From assembly GCF_009730915.1 (NCBI RefSeq), contig NC_052481.1:22332233-22396232 (forward strand): 64,000 bases of DNA, read 5' to 3'. A program made the translations under genes and the position numbers. This DNA comes from Dioscorea cayenensis subsp. rotundata (taxonomy: Eukaryota > Streptophyta > Magnoliopsida > Dioscoreales > Dioscoreaceae). This document shows, piece by piece, positions 28,293 through 40,097 of the stretch; position 1 is the stretch's first letter, and each line of letters starts with the position of its first letter. The notes under the pieces were generated by a model. That model ran no database searches. It saw only the letters and a program-made list of their open reading frames with translations, and was not told the origin of the DNA.

Positions 28293-29215
28293 GTTTTTAA
28301 AAGGATGCATTCAAATGTTTATGACTTATGTGTTGTTGTTAATGCTGCTGTAATTTTACATTTTTTTAAAAGATAAGAATGTATTAATGTCATTGTTTTT
28401 GGTCATAAATTAATAAGTGGCATTCAAAACTGCCATAAAAACGAATTAATTGGCCCAATCACAAGCGCAAAAAAACTAATTTAAAAAAGCAAAGAAAAAA
28501 GTATGTATATTCATGTGAGATTTTTAGTCATTTACCAACGTAGGACTATTATGAAGAGTAGAAGAGAACACAAGCTTAGATTTGGTTATATATGTATATA
28601 AGCCTAAGTCCTACCCAGCTATAGTTTCAACAACATCATGGATGCATATGGCTAATGCTTTATGTTTTTCTATTTATTTTTTTTAAATATTGTTTTTTTA
28701 ATACAAGTCTATATTGGTTTTATATTAAACACAAATAATTTTTTAAAAATATTTTGAAAACGTTGGAAAATAAAAATAGTTCATCAAATTTGTATGAAAA
28801 AGATGCATTTGTCGCCTATTATTCATTGTATGAAAAAATAATTTGCTCTTAAAACATATAGAAAGCCTCATGAGAAGGGCATGCTGTGGACTTCCAGCAA
28901 AACATAAAAAACCTTTTTGGATTGAAACGTTCACAGTTAAGGGTGAGCAAACATATGCTATACTAAGCAAAGAAATTCAACATCTCGAGATGCCAAAGTT
29001 AAAATAAATAAAAAAAATATTACATAATCATATTTATTTGCTATTATTTTTAAAAAAAATAATGGACAAGCGCTGGACTTCAATCTTTATTAATGAAAGG
29101 AATAAAATATGAGTGACGCTCTCCAAAATTTTGAATATATATAATTAGAAGATTTCAATTTGTGGTTCTTAAAATTCTTTCAGCACAATATTAAGATGTG
29201 CAAGATGAGGCGGGG
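28293..29215. other. Intergenic, partly a duplicated block
   Basis: AT-rich. 28480-28780 has a diverged second copy at about 32870-33380 (shared tcatttaccaacgt, gactatt, taatacaagtc, atattttgaaaa), which marks a segmental duplication within the array. No gene was seen. Confidence 0.6.
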
Positions 29216-29859
29216 TTATAGACAAGGGACAGGGAACTCGAGTAAAAATTAATATAAATTCATTATTTACAAGGTATACATATTATAATGATTTTTTTAA
29301 TCATCATAATATTTAAAGTGATTAATAATCTCTAATTTTTTTAAAATATAAAAAATTCATTTTATCTAAGTAAACTATATAAATTTATTCACCCGTTCTA
29401 TTCCTCTATCTAATATTGTTGCATCCACCAACGTTATAAAATATAGAGTTCATTTTTTGAGTTCACACAAAATTAAGTTTTTAAAATTATATAATTGAGG
29501 ATTAGAATGAATATTTTTATATACTCAATAGTTTACCCTAATAAAAAAATGCAAGTGCCACAAAACTAATCTGTAAAAAAAAAAAAATTATATAATTGAG
29601 AGTCAGAATAAGTATTTTTATATTATTTTAAAAAAAATTGCAAGTGCCCAATACCAACCATCAGCCATTGACTTCTTTGTTCTATAACAAAATATGTATT
29701 CCAACATGGTTGGCGCCACTTGGCAAATGATCCATACATTGCACCGGCTACAGAAGAAAACTCCCTACCCTTGCATTAAGCTATTCATTTCCTTCACCAT
29801 ATATAAGACAAGGGAGTTAAGCATGACCAAAGCCAAAGGCAAAGGATTAGAGAGATAAG

Positions 29860-30417
29860 ATGAACAACAAAAGAATGAATGATGTAATCCCTCTTCTTCT
29901 CCTCTTTGTTCTAACCATAATTTCACAAGGCCATGCGCATTACTCCTTAGGCAAAGAGAAGATAACACACCTCCACTTCTTCTACCAAGAAAACCTCAAC
30001 GGAGACCACCCTACTGCAGTGTTGGTTGCCAAGCCCAAAGACACCGTAGTCAATGCCTCTAATCTTGCACCATTTGGGGTAGTTTATGTCCTTGATACAC
30101 CTTTGACTGAAGGACAAGACCCAAACTCAAAGGTGGTAGGACAAGTACAAGGACTTTCGGTGTCTGCAGGGCAGGACAAGACCATGCTTGTGTTCATGGC
30201 GGACTTTGAGTTTACTTCCTGTGAGTTCAATGGTAGTTCTATTAGTGTATTGTCAAGAAACCCAATATTGGAAACAGATAGGGAACTTGCTATTGTTGGT
30301 GGCCGTGGGAAGTTTAGGATGGCACGTGGATTTGCTAATCTACATACAAATTATATGAATGCTACTTCAAGTGTTGTTATTGTTGAATATAATGTTACTA
30401 TTTTTCACTATGAATAA
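29860..30417 (+). CDS. Dirigent protein, intact copy 2
   Basis: Secreted dirigent protein of 185 residues in a single exon, the usual size and structure. It has an N-terminal signal peptide (hydrophobic LLLLFVLTIISQ, cleavage near GHA), then THLHFFYQENLNGDHPTAVL, PFGVVYVLDTPLTEGQDPNS, VVGQVQGLSVSAGQ, SVLSRNPILETDRELAIVGG, GKFRMARGFA and the terminal VEYNVTIFHYE. The family acidic pair DDP reads DTP here, so stereoselective activity cannot be assumed. Asn-x-Ser/Thr sites suggest N-glycosylation. A TATA-like catatataagacaa lies about 60 bp upstream. It shares promoter, coding region and at least 250 bp of 3' flank with the broken copies, so it belongs to one duplicated array. Its substrate is not predictable from sequence. 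Confidence 0.93.
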   Translation: MNNKRMNDVIPLLLLFVLTIISQGHAHYSLGKEKITHLHFFYQENLNGDHPTAVLVAKPKDTVVNASNLAPFGVVYVLDTPLTEGQDPNSKVVGQVQGLSVSAGQDKTMLVFMADFEFTSCEFNGSSISVLSRNPILETDRELAIVGGRGKFRMARGFANLHTNYMNATSSVVIVEYNVTIFHYE

Positions 30418-31167
30418 TTGATAAGTGTGATGATCATGAGAGTTTAATTGTGTTTCTTGTTTTCTTGAATAAATTCAATGCTATAAAAATGTTATTGTTT
30501 TTTGGTCTGAATGATTGAGATTGTCAAATGGTTGTTTGGATTTGGCTTCTTATTTCTCTTGGAGTTTTTTTTAATAAATATTTGTGTTTTTTTATTAAAA
30601 CAGTTGGCTGGTATCTAAGAAATAGAAAAATTAAATTATAATATTAATTTTATGAAGTGTTCATGGCAATTGGAAAAGGATTATTATCTAAAGTACGGTA
30701 TGATTATTTAAGGTAGGTAAATGGGTGGGAAGATTAAGTATAGTAAGTTAAGTATGATAATTTGCTGCACAATCCCAAGGTCAACTGGTTGTTAATGCTA
30801 TTACTTGAGTCCAATGTTACCTTAAAAAAAAAATGGAAAAAAATAAATAAAAATGTATAATTAATGTTATTGTTTTTAATCATGAATAAGTGACATTTTG
30901 TCGAACCGAGCAGATGCCGGAGTAGTGTAGTGTAGGAACGGAGATGTGTTGGGGTGCAGGGGCAACGCCCCCGCAATACTATATAGTGATATTTTGGTAA
31001 AAGTACACCAGATAGGGTATATATATATAATATGTAATCTTAATTTTTGAATAAGAGAAACTACAGCTCCCGAGGACATAGGCATAATGTGATCTTCAGC
31101 TTCATTTTTCACCCAAAGTTTGCCTAGATATGTAGTAGGTTGGAAAATGGGTTGTTTGTAATATTTA
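30418..31167. other. 3' flank of dirigent copy 2
   Basis: The first 250 bp match the 3' flank of copy 1 (ttgaataaattcaatgctat, gaaatagaaaaattaaatt, gtgttcatggcaattgga). After that come AT-rich DNA and a short GC-rich patch at 30900-30980. No gene was seen. Confidence 0.6.
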
Positions 31168-31826
31168 GGGCCCATTTGGATTGCGGAATAGGAATGGGAA
31201 TAGGGGGAATAAAAAAGAAGAGGAATGTGAATGAGAATAAGGGGAATGAGAATAATGCGTTTGGTTTAAGGGAATAGGGATTGGGAATAAAAAAAGTGAA
31301 AAGGTAGGATGTAGTAAAATTACATCAATACCCTTGTATATAAATAATATGATATTATATAAAATAATAGATTATGTTTAATGAAAATATTTAACATTAT
31401 TTATTATTAATTATTTTTATAATATAAATATATATTTCAATATATTATAATTATATAATTAATCTTAATAATTTATTAAACAATTATATATTTATTAAAT
31501 TAGTTAATATCATTAAATACGTTTAATTAAATTAATTAAATTTTTATTTATTTTTAATTTTAATTTCCCCAAAATAATTTAATTAAATTATTTTAATAAA
31601 TAAAACTAAAATATATAAATATGTAATTATATATGCTAGGGGTATATTAGTAATTTTATAACTAAGGCATACTTCTCCCCATTTTGGGTGGAATAGGATC
31701 GCTCTCCCAGAAAGTAATCCTTTTTCCCACGTACGAAGTAACTCACGCCTTTCCCGATTACTCAAACAAGGGCTTGGGAATGAGATTCCCATTCCCAAGC
31801 CCTTAATCCGTGATCCAAACGCCCCC
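31168..31826. mobile_element. Harbinger/Tourist-like element, 659 bp
   Basis: Target duplication TTA at 31165-31167 and 31827-31829. The terminal repeats are GGGCCCATTTGGATTGCGGA at the left and GGGGGCGTTTGGATCACGGA read inward from the right, followed on both sides by ggaatgggaat-type inner repeats. The interior is very AT-rich and has no transposase. Its outer six bases GGGGGC recall those of the MITE in dirigent copy 1. Confidence 0.85.
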
Positions 31827-31829
31827 TTA

Positions 31830-33700
31830 GTACCTTGGTGGTTTTCTGAATAACTGTAATTTTAATTACCGTATTTCAATCTGAGACTAAGAGGTTGGCA
31901 GTTTTTGGCTTCTTAATAGAGCTAGGAATTGGGAGATGAAGGAGAAGAATTGAGTGCTTCAGATAAATTTTTTTTGTGAAAGGAATTAGGGATTTGGAGC
32001 CTCCCCATTATTGTTCACTCTCACCATGTATTGCTTCATCTCTACAGTTGATTGATCGCCTCACCGCCTCCCTTAATTTTTCCTGCAAGAGTTTTCTGTT
32101 GAAGTTGATTGAAGATGATGAATCGGTGGCATCCAACGTGGAGGTAGTTATCATAGTTACATGCAGTTCGTGGTTACCTTGTTTTATTAATGGGTAGTTA
32201 TTGTTACGTGTCACATTGTTGTAAGTTTCATTCTTTGCATGAAACGGTGTCATCTTCATTATATATATATATATATGTTGTTGTATTCAGTGAAAAATAG
32301 ATCTGCAATCAATTCAAAGAATCAATTCAAAGAAGTCTTTGCATTCCTCTTATAATCTGTGTACTTTTTTCTTTCTTTACTCTAACATTTTCCACGTAAA
32401 TCTTCGTGTTAACTGTTGATTGGTATTTATTTTGCCATGCTTATTCTGCATTCATCTATTTGCTTTCTAATGGTTCTTCCCTTTTTTGCTCTTTTGGATG
32501 GTTATGGTTGATGTCAATACGGCACACATGATGTTCTTTAATATGTTGGTTGTTTTCTTGGACATTGATTATTCCGGTTAGCTATATCTATCAAGTATTT
32601 TTGTTATTTAGAAGCTTGTAAACTTAGGTGCATGACAAGGTGTTTCTATAAAGTATGCACGCAAGGTGTTCGATGAAATCCGTGTGACGACTTAGCTTGC
32701 CATTTTATCGTTTCTGTTGGCTTGTTACACTAACACATATTCTGTCAAATCTCGTTAAATCTCTCATGTTTGTGTGATTGCATTGATTTGTTTTCCCCTT
32801 TGATCTGGTTTTATTCTTCAACACATTTGAAACCGCAATAAAACCGATTTCGCCCATCACAGGCCCAAAAGAATAATTCAAGAAAGCAAAGAAGAAAATG
32901 TATGCATTCATGTGAAATTTTTTGGTCATTTACCAATGTGGGACTATTCACAAAGAAGAAGATTACACAATATCAGATTTTGATTATATATATACTCATC
33001 TTCAAGTAACGTGCATAAATTTTGAATCTATGCATGTCCCTGAGGCGGTTGAATCATCGCCCAACTATTCCCGCTCCCTGGATAAATAAAATATCAAAAT
33101 AACTCCTGAGCTCACTCAACCTGTTCTTTCTCTATCTCTTTCCCCTCTCGCGCTCTCACATCTGCAGATGACATTTTCGGTTCTCTACATATATGAGGCC
33201 TAGGTCCCGCTAACTATAGCAATGTGCCTAGACTGGCTCAAGTTTAACAAACATGGATGCTTATGGCTAGTGTTTTATGTTTTTATATCTATGTTTTTTA
33301 AATGTTGTTTTTTTAATACAAGTCCATATTGGTTTTAGATTAAATACAAATAATTTTCTGAAAATATTTTGAAAAGCGTTGGAAGAAAAGAGGTTCAGGA
33401 ACTTTGAACTAAAAATAATTTGCTCTTAAAACATTTACAAAGGTCATGAATGGGGAATTCTCTGGACTTTCAACACAATATTAGGGTTGTATATAAATAT
33501 ACCCGAAAATAACTCACTGTATCATAGTGGTCCTTTGGCATTAAAAATTGAAAAGTCAAAAAATCCAATGCTCTCCATTTGGTCACCTTGTTTAAAATTT
33601 ATTGATAATAAATCCTCAATTTTTTTTTATATTATTGATAGGAGGTTCATCAATTTTTTTACTAAGGAATTTTTTTTCTAATGTTATTAATTTGCCCACA
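31830..33700. other. Intergenic within the dirigent array
   Basis: AT-rich. 32870-33380 is the second copy of the block at 28480-28780, here opened by an inserted, more GC-rich stretch near 33020-33180. A TA run lies at 32262-32276. Open frames here are short and have no family resemblance. Confidence 0.55.
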
Positions 33701-33715
33701 AATTATAATCAATTT

Positions 33716-33941
33716 GTCAACCATTGGATAGCCCAATGCATGACATCAAAGTGTAAGGGGGAGGTCATGGGTTCAAATCTCTCCCCTAACAGACTGTTCC
33801 CCGTACTATTCATACACTGTTCATCCGGGATTTCTATACTATTTTCATACTGTAAATATACTGTACATCCGGGTTCTAATACTATTTAATACTGTTTATA
33901 TTCATAAAAAAAGGCGCTCGTCGTCTATTATTCAAAAAAAA
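33716..33941 (+). mobile_element. tRNA-derived SINE
   Basis: Flanked by a perfect 15-bp direct repeat aattataatcaattt (33701-33715 and 33942-33956). An A-box-like gatagcccaatgc and a B-box ggttcaaatct lie near the 5' end, and the 3' end is A-rich. The body has an unusual run of tactattcatactgt-type repeats between 33810 and 33900. The perfect target duplication suggests a young insertion. Confidence 0.85.
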
Positions 33942-33956
33942 AATTATAATCAATTT

Positions 33957-34340
33957 AGTAAGATTTTCCTTTTAAAACGAATATGATTCGATTAATGCTA
34001 AGATACAACCCCTAGCTCATGTTAAGTTGATATTATCAACAATCTTGTTCTTTTTATTTAGAAATATAAAAGACAGTTCTTTTAAAAAATATGCTAAAAT
34101 ATGATTGGTTTAAATTTAAAATAATAATGTTTCCACACATCAAATAAAAATAATAATAAAAGGATTTTAAAATTTAGTTAGTCTTAATGAGTTTCCAATG
34201 CCAACTGTTTCATTTGTTGAGTAAAATTTTAATTTTTTAAGAGTTTAAATGAAAAATAATATAGATACAGAAAATGATGAAATTATATAATTAAATTAAT
34301 ATTGAATATGCCGTACGTTTCTCTCACCCCCAAAATATTA
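33957..34340. other. Intergenic, AT-rich
   Basis: Low-complexity AT-rich DNA; nothing recognised. Confidence 0.5.
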
Positions 34341-34440
34341 TATTTCCAACCCTATAAAATCAGGGCATGCTAGCTAGCTAGCTAAACACCCGTCAACACA
34401 ACACAAGAGAGACCAATCAGTTAAAAGATTTAGAAAGATA

Positions 34441-34530
34441 ATGAAGAGGAGATCAATGGATGGAAACCTTGGTGTTCTCTTTTACGCTTTTTTGTTTTTT
34501 TGGTTCATGCTAAGTAATGCTTTCCATTAA
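34441..34530 (+). pseudogene. Possible dirigent relic: signal-peptide-like mini-ORF
   Basis: A 29-codon frame starts at 34441 with a basic N-terminus (MKRRSMDG), then a hydrophobic stretch (VLFYAFLFFWFML), ending at taa 34528-34530. A TATA-like ctataaaatc lies about 95 bp upstream. About 90 bp downstream, ccgtttttcattatgaaa (34620-34637) matches the dirigent 3' end. The simplest reading is a dirigent copy that lost most of its body. A small secreted peptide gene is the alternative. Confidence 0.4.
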
Positions 34531-34649
34531 TCCACACACATGCATGCACGGTCAAGCTTTACTTGACTTTAATTAGATACACTTCCTGAATGCTCATGTT
34601 TTGATTGAGTGACATGTTTACCGTTTTTCATTATGAAATAATAAAAAAT

Positions 34650-35440
34650 TTAGATTTTTTTTAATAATATATATGCTAGCTAAAGGTGAAATAGTATGTC
34701 ATTTGGACCCTCTTGACTGAATGGTTGTTGCATCATTTGAATGCTTGATAAAAATTGATTAATAAAGATTTTTATGCTATAGGAAGTTGTATATTAATGG
34801 GGTGTTTGTTTTGAAAATATTTTTTTTGAACCTATCTGTATACGTACGTAACATATATATGTGTCTTAATTCTTTGCCACCTTTTGTAGATTATTAATAT
34901 GTGTGTTTAATTTTGATTTAAACAATTAATTCATGTATCCTGTAAATAAATTTATAAAGAAAACATTAATACCATCATCTTGACACAGACTCTAAAAAAT
35001 AAAAATATATGAAAATCATATCTATCACAATAAAATTTTCCTTTTAATTAAAAACATTCAATTTTTGGGGGAATTATCAAAGTGCAGAATTCTTCAACTA
35101 ATTAATCACAGGTATAGCAGTAAAATCCTAGATTTTTGTGCCAAAATACAACCCATTATTTATTAGGTTTTTGTTTTGAATATATAATATGCTTGATAGC
35201 CTTACTTACATTCAGAGAAATAACTTTCCATGGTTCTTTAAGACATGCTATTTAATTTATCCTACTCACAACTAGTTGTATGATATGTATATATGTTGCA
35301 TGACCCTTTTTTCTTAAAAGTTAATTATGCAATTTCATAATCACTTTTAATAAATGGATTTTGTAAAATTAATGTTTCCTATTATTTGCATTGAAAATTT
35401 TCCTCAAGGTAATACTTTGGCGTTAGTGGATCTTATTTGT
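34650..35440. other. Intergenic, AT-rich
   Basis: Low-complexity AT-rich DNA with several gctagct and tacgtac palindromes; no gene recognised. Confidence 0.5.
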
Positions 35441-35940
35441 AAGAGCGTGTAATGAATTAATTCAATCACCACTCGATTTATCAATATGATGAAGAATTTC
35501 CAGTCTCCAATCAACTAATACTTCTCTGAGTAATCAATCAACAATAGATCTACTATGGAATTGCAAATTCACTTCAATTCATGCAACAATGGCACACAAA
35601 AACAGTAGATCTAATAGCAATCACCAAGAAATCACATTCGAATGAAAAGATAACCTCATTCTCCAACACAGCTACCAGTAACTAGAATGAATGCAAGAAA
35701 ACAGTAAATGAGCTCACAGAACTATAGATCGGAGCGATCTACAACGGAAAACAACAAGATAAAATGGGAAAGGCTTCCCTCCTGTCTGATCGCCGGAGAG
35801 ATCACCGGAGATGCCATCAGGCCCAATCTTCTTCTCTAATCTTCTCCCATTCAATTCATTTGGCGCCAGAGAAATTCCCGCGCTCTCCATTCTCTTCACA
35901 ACAGAGCGTTTACGTTATTCAATCAATATCAATTCCTACT
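35441..35940. other. Unexplained island of balanced composition
   Basis: About 500 bp, less AT-rich than its surroundings, with sharp edges. It includes gatcgccggagagatcaccg and many caat/atcaat motifs. Read on the minus strand it resembles a transcribed leader or LTR-type sequence, but no ends, target duplication or long frame were found. Left unassigned. Confidence 0.3.
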
Positions 35941-36379
35941 CTTTTGTTTCCTCAAATCCTGATGATGATGATATTATATATGATCATAATATATATACTA
36001 ATTAGTATTTGAATGCAACGTTTGCTGGCGCTGTTGTTGAGTGTAATATATATGAATGTTTTTTTATTATTGATAATTAATATGTGCATCTATATAAAAA
36101 AAAAGTGGATAGGGATAACAAATTGTTTGAGGGTGTGTGATTCAAATTTATATATCTATACGTACGCTTCTGCATGTATACATGCAACCCTAGTGTGTAA
36201 TCTATTATTTAAAAAAAAAGAATTAATCATATTATTTACTTATAACAATAATTGTGTAGGGAGTTCATCTATCATAGATGTAAAATTGATTTAAGTTCTT
36301 TTTTTAATATTTTTCTCCGTTCTCATTAAAATGTTAGTTCGGTGATGATTAAAAAAATATGATCAACTACAAAAGGTAC
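35941..36379. other. Intergenic, AT-rich
   Basis: Low-complexity AT-rich DNA with short ATG-led frames that have no family resemblance. Its end carries the left target duplication of the LINE. Confidence 0.5.
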
Positions 36380-37090
36380 TGAAAGCATGGATCACCTTCT
36401 TCTAAGGTGTGATTTTTACAATGCGCATTTGGGCATTCTTTTTGACAAACCCTAAATCTACATTCCCAATTTTTAATCAATTTTTAGAGGTTTTGGACGT
36501 TTTGGATATCATCCATAGATGCTCCGTTTTGAGCTCTTTGGAATCTTCTTTCAAAAAGCAATTTTTCTAGAACATATAGCTTGAAAGAAACAATCGTATA
36601 TTTAACTTCCATGTTTTGCTATTACATTCAGTTATTATCAAAATTATACTTGTTTCTTGCCTAGCTTTCTGCAACTAGAGATCCACACCAACAACTTCCT
36701 AACGACTCAATTCAGAATCTCAAGCGCTTGTTGATCTTCCAGAACGAGCGACAGGTTGAGCTTTCTAGTATCACAGAGCCATCTCAGGAGTGATCCCCCC
36801 ACCCGCCAGCATGAGTAGACCTTTGTCTTTTTCTGGCAAACTTCGTTCACTTAGCTGTGTGATTTTTCTTGTCTTTTTCTTCTGTTAGTTCTTTTTTGTG
36901 GTTGTTAGAAGTGCATCACCTCTGGTGATGAACTTCTATCCTTTTTCGGTCATTGTTCTTATTTTCCTTGCTTTTCTTTGTCCTTTGTTCTTGTTTGGTG
37001 TGTTTTTGTTGTTTTGTTTTATTTCAACTTGTACTATTTTCAGTCTACTTGAATAAAGTAGTTGCACCAACTTTTATTAAGAAAAAAAAA
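36380..37090 (+). mobile_element. 5'-truncated LINE (L1-type) with poly(A) tail
   Basis: The 5' part reads ESMDHLLLRCDFYNA, the zinc-binding zf-RVT-like end of a plant L1 ORF2, and soon meets stops (first near 36450). A long T-rich 3' UTR follows and ends in tttattaagaaaaaaaaa. An aged target duplication of about 21-24 bp flanks it: atgatcaactacaaaaggta at 36359 and atgttcaagaagtagaaaag at 37091. The 5' truncation is typical of L1 retroposition. It is not autonomous. Confidence 0.72.
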
Positions 37091-37114
37091 ATGTTCAAGA
37101 AGTAGAAAAGGTAC

Positions 37115-37929
37115 ATTTAATTATCATCATCATTATTATAAAATACAATATAGTATTCAACTAGATAGAGAGATATTCTCTGAGCATTCACCGGTCACGT
37201 TCATTCTCAGTGGTTGGAGCAATCTCATTTTGTTTATTTATAAATTAAAAAGGAAAACAGTTAAGATTATTAGGGTCATTCTATATTTATATTTTTGATT
37301 GGCAAATACAATAAATATGAATGCATGTGTTTCTCAAAAGATAAAAACATAAGTATTAAATTTTGACTAAATTACTTCAACCAAGTAAATAATAAATTGA
37401 CTTGGATCATATATTACTTATTGGCAAATACAATACATTGTGTATATATATAAATCTCTTTGATAAGCAAAAATATATGAGCAAAAATTACAACCATGCG
37501 GAGATATAAAAATTAGAATAAATAAAAGTCCTCAATAATCACAATTATTTAATATTTTTTTAAAAAGGATTGCACGAGTATATTAAGGGAAAAAAAGTCA
37601 AAAACTTTTTAGTAGAGAAGTTAAATACCAACCTCTTGTTATTAAGATGGTATAATCACATTTTTGTAAATTAATATTTTTTAAATTGTTGAATATTTAT
37701 AGAATTTTCATTCAACAAGTCGTTGCCTGTGGCCTCTAAAATATTTCAAGCATCGAAGGATAAGTTCTAGATGAGGGAGATTATCAATAGAGCAAGGAAA
37801 AACTCAACTAAAAATATAATTCATTATTTAGAAGATATACACATATGATTTTTTAGCAGCATATTATTTTAAAAAGAGTTCTCGATCAAGCACCTACTAC
37901 TTACATGCTCTTCAAAATTATAATCATTT

Positions 37930-37965
<36 letters not shown>

Positions 37966-38900
37966 GGCTGCGTGATCGTGATCATAACACTAATTTAATC
38001 AATCTCAGCTGTCAAAACTGATTTCTACTATCATGACAAAGTTATATAAAACCCAACACCCACTCACTGCCAGTTTTTTTCTCTCTCTCCCATTGTCACT
38101 AAACACCGACCCACTACCAGTTTTTTTCTACCTCTCTTCCATTGTCACTGTCGTCAACTATGGACGGTCTACGAATATCCATAATTGACGTATTATATTT
38201 ATATAAATATATATATATTTATATATTTTAACAAATGGAACAAACACTGTCAAAGAAACAAACAAGTATGAAGGTGTATGTGCAAATTATTGTATAACCC
38301 CTAATTAGGACTCTAACATACATGTGGAGTGGTCTAATATGGAGAGCAATGATGGCATTACACATGCACCCAAAATAATGTATCATACACGGTAACCTCA
38401 CTATTGTAAATCGCCTCCGGCATACATGAATTATCGGGTTTGTACAATATTGCATGGTATGACTCCTCCTATAATACTGCATACTGTTATACTATATTTC
38501 TACACTAAAATAATTTTGACAACCCCAGATTAAAAAAAAAATTTGATCTTCTTTGCTTTTGGAAGTAAATTACATGAATGTAGAGTAACCTTTGAGGAAT
38601 CAGAATGTCCTAGGTTGTTCAAAACATCCTAGAAACCCATGTTCTAATCTCACTTCTAATCACCCGTAGCTTAGGCTAAATTAATTAATGTTGAAGACTT
38701 TTTTATACAAAAAGTGTTTACGGGGAGTATTTTTAAATTATAAGGATTAAATTATTGTTTTTTTATTACTTTATCTACAACGACAACTAATTTTATTTGA
38801 CTTAATACTCTTCTAATAACAACAATCCTATCCAACCACAGCGGGTACCATTTGACAAAGGACAACAATAGACAACCAACTCAATAAGAAACGCCGTACT
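37115..38900. other. Intergenic, AT-rich, upstream of dirigent copy 3
   Basis: A TA microsatellite lies at about 37937-37963. A two-copy tandem repeat of about 60 bp (cactgccagtttttttct and cactaccagtttttttct) lies near 38065 and 38112. 37770-37880 resembles the distal upstream region of copies 1 and 2 (aaaactcaactaaaaata..). No gene was seen. Confidence 0.55.
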
Positions 38901-38927
38901 TTTCCATATGAAACAAACCCCACTTCT

Positions 38928-40097
38928 TCCACTATAAATAAGACGAATAATAACATGACCAAAGGCAAAGAATTATAGAGAGATATTAAGATGAACAAGT
39001 TGAGAATGAATAACGTAAACCACCTTCTTATTCTTCTTCTTATGCTTCTCTTTGTTCTAACCCTAGTTTCCCAAGGCCATGCACACTTCTTCGGCAAAGA
39101 GAAGATGGCAAGCTTCATCTTCTACAACCAAGAAAGAGTCACCGGAGACGACCCCCCTGTTGTATTGGTTGCCAAGCCTGAAGGCACCACAGTAAATGCC
39201 TCTAGTCTTATTCCATTTGGGGCAGTGTATGCCTTTGATACACCTTTCTGTTGAGAAGTTGATTGAAGACAGGACCCGAATTGCCGACATGGTGAGCAAG
39301 TAAGGAGTATGGAGGTGAGACAGGTCAGGTGCGCTGGAGAGGAAGCAAATGGGCATGGCTTTGAGACACTGAGTATGAAGAACCACTCTGTTCTGTATGC
39401 AGGGCATGGATGCTAAGTCGTATGAGTAGTTGAAGTAGTTGAAACCTTTTCTTTATGTACTAATATTTATGTATTTCTGGGAGTGAGTGGAGAGCCAATG
39501 GTTAAGTGAGACTAGATTATGTTTAGACCAATGGGAAGCTGTTTTGATGTATTAGCCAATGGGTATTAAGCTTAGTGCTTTACATGTCTGTAGTTTTATA
39601 TATATTTCCAAAAGCTAGTGGATGGATTGGATTGGCTGAGAAACTCTTCTGTCTCCCTGATTTTGTATTGCTATGCTTTTGACCTCTTGACCACACGCAA
39701 GAGAACACTGAGAAAATCCCCAAGCATATCGTCGAACACCTTCGATCTCACTCATATACATCATCCACATCACAACACTTTCACTGAAAGACAAGACCCA
39801 AACTCAAAGGTCTAATTAGGAGAAGCACAGGGACTTGTTGTGTCTGCAGGGTGGGACAAGTCCTTGCTTGTGTTTATCTTGGATTTTGGGTTCACTTCCG
39901 GTCGTTTTGCTGGTAGTTCTTTTAGTGTGTTGTCAAGAAACCCTATAATGGAAGCAGAAAGAGAAATAGCTATTGTTGGTGGCCGCGGAAAGTTTAGGTT
40001 GGCACGTGGGTTTGCTTATTTACGTACAGTCGCGAACATTACTAGTTATGGTTTTATAGTTGAGTATAAGGTTACTATTTCTATTATGAATAAGTAA
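38928..40097 (+). pseudogene. Dirigent gene copy 3, split by a solo LTR
   Basis: A TATA-like ctataaataagacg precedes the start at 38991. The first 84 codons are dirigent-like: signal peptide ending near SQGHA, FGKEKMASFIFYNQERVTGD, then PFGAVYAFDTPF. A 529-bp solo LTR then interrupts the gene. The 3' half resumes at 39778 with ERQDPNSKV, where codon 39813-39815 is an in-frame TAA absent from copy 2, then LVFILDFGFTSG, SVLSRNPIMEAE and GGRGKFRLARGFA. A small change near the end alters the terminal residues (VEYKVTISIMNK instead of VEYNVTIFHYE). It is more diverged from copy 2 than copy 1 is. Confidence 0.88.
39249..39777. mobile_element. Solo LTR (probably Ty1/copia-like)
   Basis: Starts TGTTG and ends CAACA, flanked by a perfect 5-bp target duplication CTTTC (39244-39248 and 39778-39782). 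Length is 529 bp, with no internal retrotransposon region. It contains a TATA-like tttatatatattt near 39596. The perfect target duplication suggests a fairly young insertion reduced to a single LTR by recombination. Confidence 0.85.

Noticed and set aside
37937-37963. TA runs (also 46573, 50871, 52837, 62166) as regulatory elements
   Set aside because: Ordinary microsatellites of AT-rich plant DNA with no supporting context.
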